Below, piece after piece: positions 54,569 to 58,417 of a DNA stretch of 58,417 nucleotides (position 1 is its first letter; every line of letters begins with the position of its first letter). The notes under the pieces were generated by a model. It saw nothing but the letters and a program-made list of their open reading frames with translations, was not told the origin of the DNA and did no database searches. The translations under genes and the position numbers were made by a program. Source of the DNA: Alteromonas macleodii (lineage in GTDB: Bacteria; Pseudomonadota; Gammaproteobacteria; Enterobacterales; Alteromonadaceae); contig NZ_LR812090.1 of assembly GCF_903772925.1 (NCBI RefSeq), forward strand, positions 1,139,816 to 1,198,232, written 5' to 3'.

Positions 54569-56125
54569 ATGCGTCTAGAAATAAGCTGTCAGGACCGTCT
54601 TGGAATCACTCAAGATGTTTTAGATATCCTCGTTACCAAAGAAATAGATTTGCGTGGTATTGAAATTGATCCCGCAGGTAAAATTTTCCTCAATTTTCCC
54701 AATATCGAGTTTGCTGATTTTCAGCACTTAATGCCTCAAATACGCCGCATCGATGGTATTGATGATGTAAAAACAACTTTATTCATGCCGGGAGAGCGAG
54801 AGAAAAACCAACTCTCCGCCATTTTACGAACATTACCTGATCCCGTTTTCTCTATAGATGCAAAAGGCAATATTTTATTGTGTAACGAAGCGGTAAGCGC
54901 AGGGCTTGAAATGCCAAGCAGTGAAATCATAGGAACAGAAATTAGTGAGATTGTTAAGGGGTTCAACTTCACTAAATGGATGGATGGAAAGTCTCCGGGC
55001 CCACAGTCTTCAAAAGTGAAGTTTATTCAGCAGGATTATCTTGCTGATATGCTGCCAATCACCGTACCCGATGGTGAGCAAAATATGATTATGGCAGGTG
55101 CCGTTGTTATATTGAAATCGGAAATGCGCCTAGGACAACAATTTACTGCTTTTCACCAATCGCCTACTGACAGTTTCGATCGCTTTATCACTCAGTCGCC
55201 GTTTATGAAGCGCGTGGTTCACGAAGCTAAGCGCATAGCAGACCTAGACGCGCCAGTACTAATTTTTGGCGAGACAGGCACGGGTAAAGAGATGATTGCG
55301 AGGGCATGTCATCAGTCTAGCCGCCGCAGCGAAGGTGCATTTTTAGCACTTAATTGCGCATCACTACCTGACAGCGTGGCTGAAACTGAGCTATTTGGCT
55401 ACGCTGCAGGTGCGTTTAACCAGCCAAGCGCAAAGGTGGGGCTCTTAGAGCAGGCGAAAGGTGGTACGCTTTTACTTGATGAAATAGCCGATATGTCTTC
55501 ACAGCTTCAGGCTAAACTGCTTCGAGTTTTAGAGGATGGTGAATTTAGACGCGTGGGAGACTCGGAACCGGTTAAAGTCGATGTGCGATTTATTTGTACT
55601 ACGTGCCGTGACTTAGGTCAGTTAGTGGAAGAGGGGCGATTTAGAAAAGAGTTGTATTATCGCCTAAACGTGTTGAGCTTGGTTATGCCGTCTTTAAAAG
55701 ATAGAAGGCAAGATATAGTACCTCTCGCCGAATCTTTTATTGTGCAGCACAGTACTAAACTGGGCCGCCGTCCAGCAAAACTAAGCAAGTCTTGTGTAGA
55801 TTTTCTTCAGCAATATCCATGGCCTGGCAATGTAAGGCAGCTTCAAAATGCCCTTTACCGCGCATTATCATTGCTAGATGGAAAGGAAATTACCAAAGAA
55901 GATATTCAACTGCCAAGCTGCGCTCCTAGTGTTACCTATATAGATGAGAACTTCGACGGAACATTAGATGAGGAAGTGAAGAAGTTTGAGAAAGACCTGC
56001 TCAAGCGCTTATACCCTTCCTATCCAAGTACACGCCAATTAGCGAAAAAGCTAGGCTTGAGCCATACTGCTATTGCCAATAAGTTGCGAGAGTATGGCAT
56101 CAACAAAGCGACCGTTAAGCTCTAA
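54569..56125 (+). CDS. tyrR: Aromatic amino acid regulator TyrR/PhhR
   Basis: The 518-residue regulator has an ACT domain (1-70; MRLEISCQDRLGITQDVLDI), a PAS domain (about 80-190), an AAA+ domain with Walker A GETGTGKE (234-241), and a C-terminal helix-turn-helix (TRQLAKKLGLSHTAIANKLR). The sigma-54 loop GAFTGA reads GAFNQPS (281-287), so sigma-54 activation is unlikely and it should act with sigma-70, as E. coli TyrR does. Ligands are tyrosine, phenylalanine or tryptophan. It stands between phhA and homogentisate-pathway genes. Confidence 0.95.
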   Translation: MRLEISCQDRLGITQDVLDILVTKEIDLRGIEIDPAGKIFLNFPNIEFADFQHLMPQIRRIDGIDDVKTTLFMPGEREKNQLSAILRTLPDPVFSIDAKGNILLCNEAVSAGLEMPSSEIIGTEISEIVKGFNFTKWMDGKSPGPQSSKVKFIQQDYLADMLPITVPDGEQNMIMAGAVVILKSEMRLGQQFTAFHQSPTDSFDRFITQSPFMKRVVHEAKRIADLDAPVLIFGETGTGKEMIARACHQSSRRSEGAFLALNCASLPDSVAETELFGYAAGAFNQPSAKVGLLEQAKGGTLLLDEIADMSSQLQAKLLRVLEDGEFRRVGDSEPVKVDVRFICTTCRDLGQLVEEGRFRKELYYRLNVLSLVMPSLKDRRQDIVPLAESFIVQHSTKLGRRPAKLSKSCVDFLQQYPWPGNVRQLQNALYRALSLLDGKEITKEDIQLPSCAPSVTYIDENFDGTLDEEVKKFEKDLLKRLYPSYPSTRQLAKKLGLSHTAIANKLREYGINKATVKL

Positions 56126-56137
56126 CCAACTAAAAAA

Positions 56138-56178
56138 GTATTGCTCTTTGTTTCACTCACAATAGCAAAGGGCAATAC
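56138..56178. other. Long 13-bp stem-loop after tyrR
   Basis: GTATTGCTCTTTG and CAAAGGGCAATAC pair over 13 positions (one G-U) with a 15-base loop. The T run that a terminator needs is on the minus-strand side (AAAAAA just before 56138), although no minus-strand gene is here. On the plus strand it may protect the tyrR mRNA end. The rest of the gap to 56439 shows no other gene. Confidence 0.5.
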
Positions 56179-56439
56179 CGCTTGGGGGCTTTCTGGTAAG
56201 GCTACGTCCCCCGTTACGATAAATTTACATCACCTAGGAAGCAGACACTCAGCGCCTTTCGTGCACGATTGACAATATTGTGCGTACACCCTTTCTTACA
56301 GCCAAACAAAACTTCGTAACCCCAACACTTCTCAATGTATACCAACTAGTGGCATAACTATATTCACATAATGCTTACAATCTGCTGGCGCAATAAGGCT
56401 ATTCTCATTTCACATTCTACAAATTGAGAGGTTAGGCAC

Positions 56440-56496
56440 ATGGCCGAAGCAAAAGAGATATGTCGAGGAACGAATAATGAAACTAGCTACCTATAA
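56440..56496 (+). CDS. Possible 18-residue leader ORF overlapping the fahA start
   Basis: ATG 56440 has a good ribosome site (GAGAGG, seven bases upstream) and opens MAEAKEICRGTNNETSYL, ending at TAA 56494-56496, 20 bases inside fahA in another frame. The fahA start has its own site (GAGGAA). The peptide could couple or attenuate translation, or be the stub of a lost upstream gene. I see no homology. Confidence 0.3.
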   Translation: MAEAKEICRGTNNETSYL

Positions 56497-57487
56497 AAAT
56501 GAAACTCGCGATGGCTGCCTGATGGTAGTGTCAAAAGATCTTTCTCGCGCTTGCAGTGCAAAGGACATTGCAAAAACAATGCAGCACGCACTGGATAATT
56601 GGAAAGAGATAGCGCCTCAGCTTCAGATGAAGTACCAAGCACTTAATGACGACACCTGCGAAAGCGTTCCGTTCGATGCTTCTCGCTGCGAGTCTCCTTT
56701 ACCGCGTGCGTATCAATGGGCTGACGGTAGCGCTTATGTGAACCACGTTGAATTGGTGAGAAAGGCACGAAATGCAGAAATGCCCGAAAGTTTTTGGACC
56801 GATCCGCTAATGTATCAAGGTGGTTCAGATGACTTTATAGGGCCTCGTGATGACATTATCTTGCCAAGTGACGATTGGGGCATAGATTTTGAGGGAGAAG
56901 TTGCCGTTGTTACCGATGATGTGCCAATGGCATGTTCACCTGAACAAGCGTCAGAGCGTATCCGCCTTATAATGCTGGTTAACGATGTATCCCTCCGTGG
57001 ATTGATTCCTGGTGAACTAGCCAAAGGGTTCGGTTTCTTTCAGTCTAAACCGGCTTCTAGCTTCTCGCCGGTTGCAGTAACACCAGACGAGTTAGGTGAT
57101 GCATGGAAAGAGAGTAAAGTTCACCTGCCGTTACGTTCAACCTATAACGGAGAATTGTTCGGCAAGCCCGAAGCGGGACAAGATATGACCTTTGATTTTG
57201 GTCAGCTAGTTGCACACGCTGCAAAAAGCAGAAATTTAGGCGCAGGAGCAATTATTGGCTCTGGTACGGTGTCAAATAAGCAAGGTACCGATTATGGTTC
57301 AGCTATTTCTGAAGGTGGGGTAGGTTACTCATGCATTGCAGAAGTGCGCATGATTGAAACAATACGCGATGGCAAACCTTCTACGCCTTTCATGCAGTTT
57401 GGTGACCGTATTCGCATCGAAATGCTAGATACAGAGGGTAACTCAGTGTTCGGTGCTATCGAACAGCAAGTGAAACCACTGAACTAG
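56477..57487 (+). CDS. fahA: Fumarylacetoacetate hydrolase family protein
   Basis: The 336-residue protein has the FAH fold: DDIILPSDDWGIDFEGEVAV, MLVNDVSLRGL, GFGFFQSKPASSFSPVAV, SRNLGAGAIIGSGTVSN and EGGVGYSCIAE with the metal-binding acidic residues (DFEGEVAVV). This is the bacterial fumarylacetoacetase type in tyrosine degradation, splitting fumarylacetoacetate to fumarate and acetoacetate. maiA, the preceding step, follows 177 bases later. The genes for hppD and hmgA are not in this window. Confidence 0.9.
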   Translation: MKLATYKNETRDGCLMVVSKDLSRACSAKDIAKTMQHALDNWKEIAPQLQMKYQALNDDTCESVPFDASRCESPLPRAYQWADGSAYVNHVELVRKARNAEMPESFWTDPLMYQGGSDDFIGPRDDIILPSDDWGIDFEGEVAVVTDDVPMACSPEQASERIRLIMLVNDVSLRGLIPGELAKGFGFFQSKPASSFSPVAVTPDELGDAWKESKVHLPLRSTYNGELFGKPEAGQDMTFDFGQLVAHAAKSRNLGAGAIIGSGTVSNKQGTDYGSAISEGGVGYSCIAEVRMIETIRDGKPSTPFMQFGDRIRIEMLDTEGNSVFGAIEQQVKPLN

Positions 57488-57664
57488 AGATTTAGTAGCG
57501 ATTTAGTGGTAATAGCGGCAACGATCTTTTTGTTCACAGTGCTGGCCATTATCAACCGTGCTGGCCATTGTTTCCCACACTATTATTTATAGTAGAGAAA
57601 GCGCTAATGCGTAATGACAACCAGCGCTTTCTTTGACTATATGTTTGACCAATGGAGTATTCCC

Positions 57665-58318
57665 ATGAGCATCAAGCTTTACGGTTATTGGCGTTCAACC
57701 GCTTCGTATCGAACGCGTATTGCACTTAACTTAAAGGGCGTTGACTACGAGTATGTGCCGGTGCACCTTGTCAATAACGGCGGTGAGCAACATAGCAGTG
57801 AATATTCACGATTAAATCCAGCACACCTCGTCCCCACATTTGTTGATGAAGACGAAGATATAATTCTCAATCAATCTTTAGCCATTATTGAGTATCTTGA
57901 TGAGCGGTATGAAAGTGAGTACAAGCTAGTGCCAGAGCACAGAACAGAACGTGCAAGAGTAAGAGCGTTAGCGCAAGATATCGCCTGTGATATTCAGCCC
58001 ATAGGTAACCTTCGTGTGTTGAATGCGCTTAAAGGTAATTTTGAGGCCTCTCAAGATGATGTGGCCAAGTGGGCTGCGCATTGGATCACATTGGGGTTTG
58101 ATGGAATTGAACAACGCCTACAAACCCAAGCTGGCAAGTATTGTTTCGACTTTGACGTTACCCTTGCTGATATCTGTTTAGTACCGCAAGTGTACAACGC
58201 ACAGCGCTTTAATGTGGATATGACTCGCTATCCGCTAATCAGTAAAATAGCGAGCAACTGTAATGAGTTGAATGCATTTGAGCAGGCGAGACCTGAGAAT
58301 CAAACCGACGCACTTTAA
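57665..58318 (+). CDS. maiA: Maleylacetoacetate isomerase MaiA (zeta-class GST)
   Basis: MaiA isomerises maleylacetoacetate to fumarylacetoacetate using glutathione. The 217-residue zeta GST has the signature SSCX-type site here as RSTASYRTRIAL (residues 10-21), NPAHLVPTFVDED, and LNQSLAIIEYLDERY. The C-terminal domain includes VTLADICLVPQVYNA. I chose ATG 57665, eight bases after GGAG; the frame extends up to 57614. The active-site cysteine of the classical SSCS motif reads SSTASY-like here, with alanine at the Cys position, so the chemistry rests on the serine. Confidence 0.93.
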   Translation: MSIKLYGYWRSTASYRTRIALNLKGVDYEYVPVHLVNNGGEQHSSEYSRLNPAHLVPTFVDEDEDIILNQSLAIIEYLDERYESEYKLVPEHRTERARVRALAQDIACDIQPIGNLRVLNALKGNFEASQDDVAKWAAHWITLGFDGIEQRLQTQAGKYCFDFDVTLADICLVPQVYNAQRFNVDMTRYPLISKIASNCNELNAFEQARPENQTDAL

Positions 58319-58339
58319 TATGTAGAGTCATGAACGATG

Positions 58340-58363
58340 GGGTCAGAGTCATGACTCTGACCC
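58340..58363. repeat. REP-like perfect palindrome
   Basis: GGGTCAGAGTCA and TGACTCTGACCC meet to form a perfect 24-bp palindrome, with an extra G in front and a partial copy AGAGTCATGA at 58325-58334. The core GGGTCAGAGTC resembles dispersed repeats often found near REP-associated tyrosine transposases in marine gammaproteobacteria. No transposase is in the window. Confidence 0.6.
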
Positions 58364-58417
58364 TGAGGTATCCCCACAAATAATGTAACGATATCAGTAA
58401 GATAAAAAAGACAGGAA

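Overview
The window is chromosomal DNA from a marine gammaproteobacterium of the Alteromonadales, most like Alteromonas. This rests on the fli-flh-che gene order shared with Vibrio and Shewanella (including parC-parP), the recX-alaS-csrA-tRNA block, an oadGAB sodium pump, psp-sap synteny, and a mid-40s percent GC composition judged by eye. It is dense, mostly core genome. I see no prophage, insertion sequence, CRISPR array or rRNA.

Layout. 1-17831: polar flagellar and chemotaxis locus on the plus strand (fliL end, fliMNOPQR, flhBA, flhFG, fliA, cheYZAB, parC, parP, cheW, a DUF2802 gene). A probable unannotated small membrane-protein reading frame lies between flhB and flhA. 17832-23201: methionine operon behind a tandem MetJ operator, with metA, a methionine synthase split into two genes, and a DUF938 methyltransferase. 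23202-25895: ppnP, then a DUF898 membrane protein paired with an M48 metalloprotease. 25897-30296: two LysR regulators on the minus strand (MetR-like and a variant OxyR-like), divergent from a beta carbonic anhydrase and a SulP anion transporter. 30297-33670: a TonB-dependent receptor and a BetI-like TetR regulator. 33756-37107: an M13 endopeptidase and a COG3146-type protein, minus strand. 37227-41635: recX, alaS, csrA, tRNA-Ser and two identical tRNA-Arg genes. 41862-45116: oadGAB. 45168-51689: pspF-sapABCDF on the minus strand, divergent from pspABC (51911-53352). 53439-58318: phenylalanine/tyrosine catabolism (phhA, tyrR/phhR, a fumarylacetoacetase-family gene, maiA) with two TyrR-type boxes. 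The window ends in a REP-like palindrome.

How the genes work together. The first 18 kb encode the flagellar export gate and C-ring, the FlhF/FlhG polar number and placement system, sigma-28, and a chemotaxis signalling array positioned at the pole by ParC/ParP through a CheA carrying three copies of an acidic motif. The methionine genes are probably repressed together by MetJ. The CA-SulP pair probably handles bicarbonate. Its divergent regulator looks like OxyR but has lost the peroxidatic cysteine and carries an HHFHH cluster there. With a two-site OxyR-spaced operator between the genes, I think this is the most interesting regulatory unit in the window.
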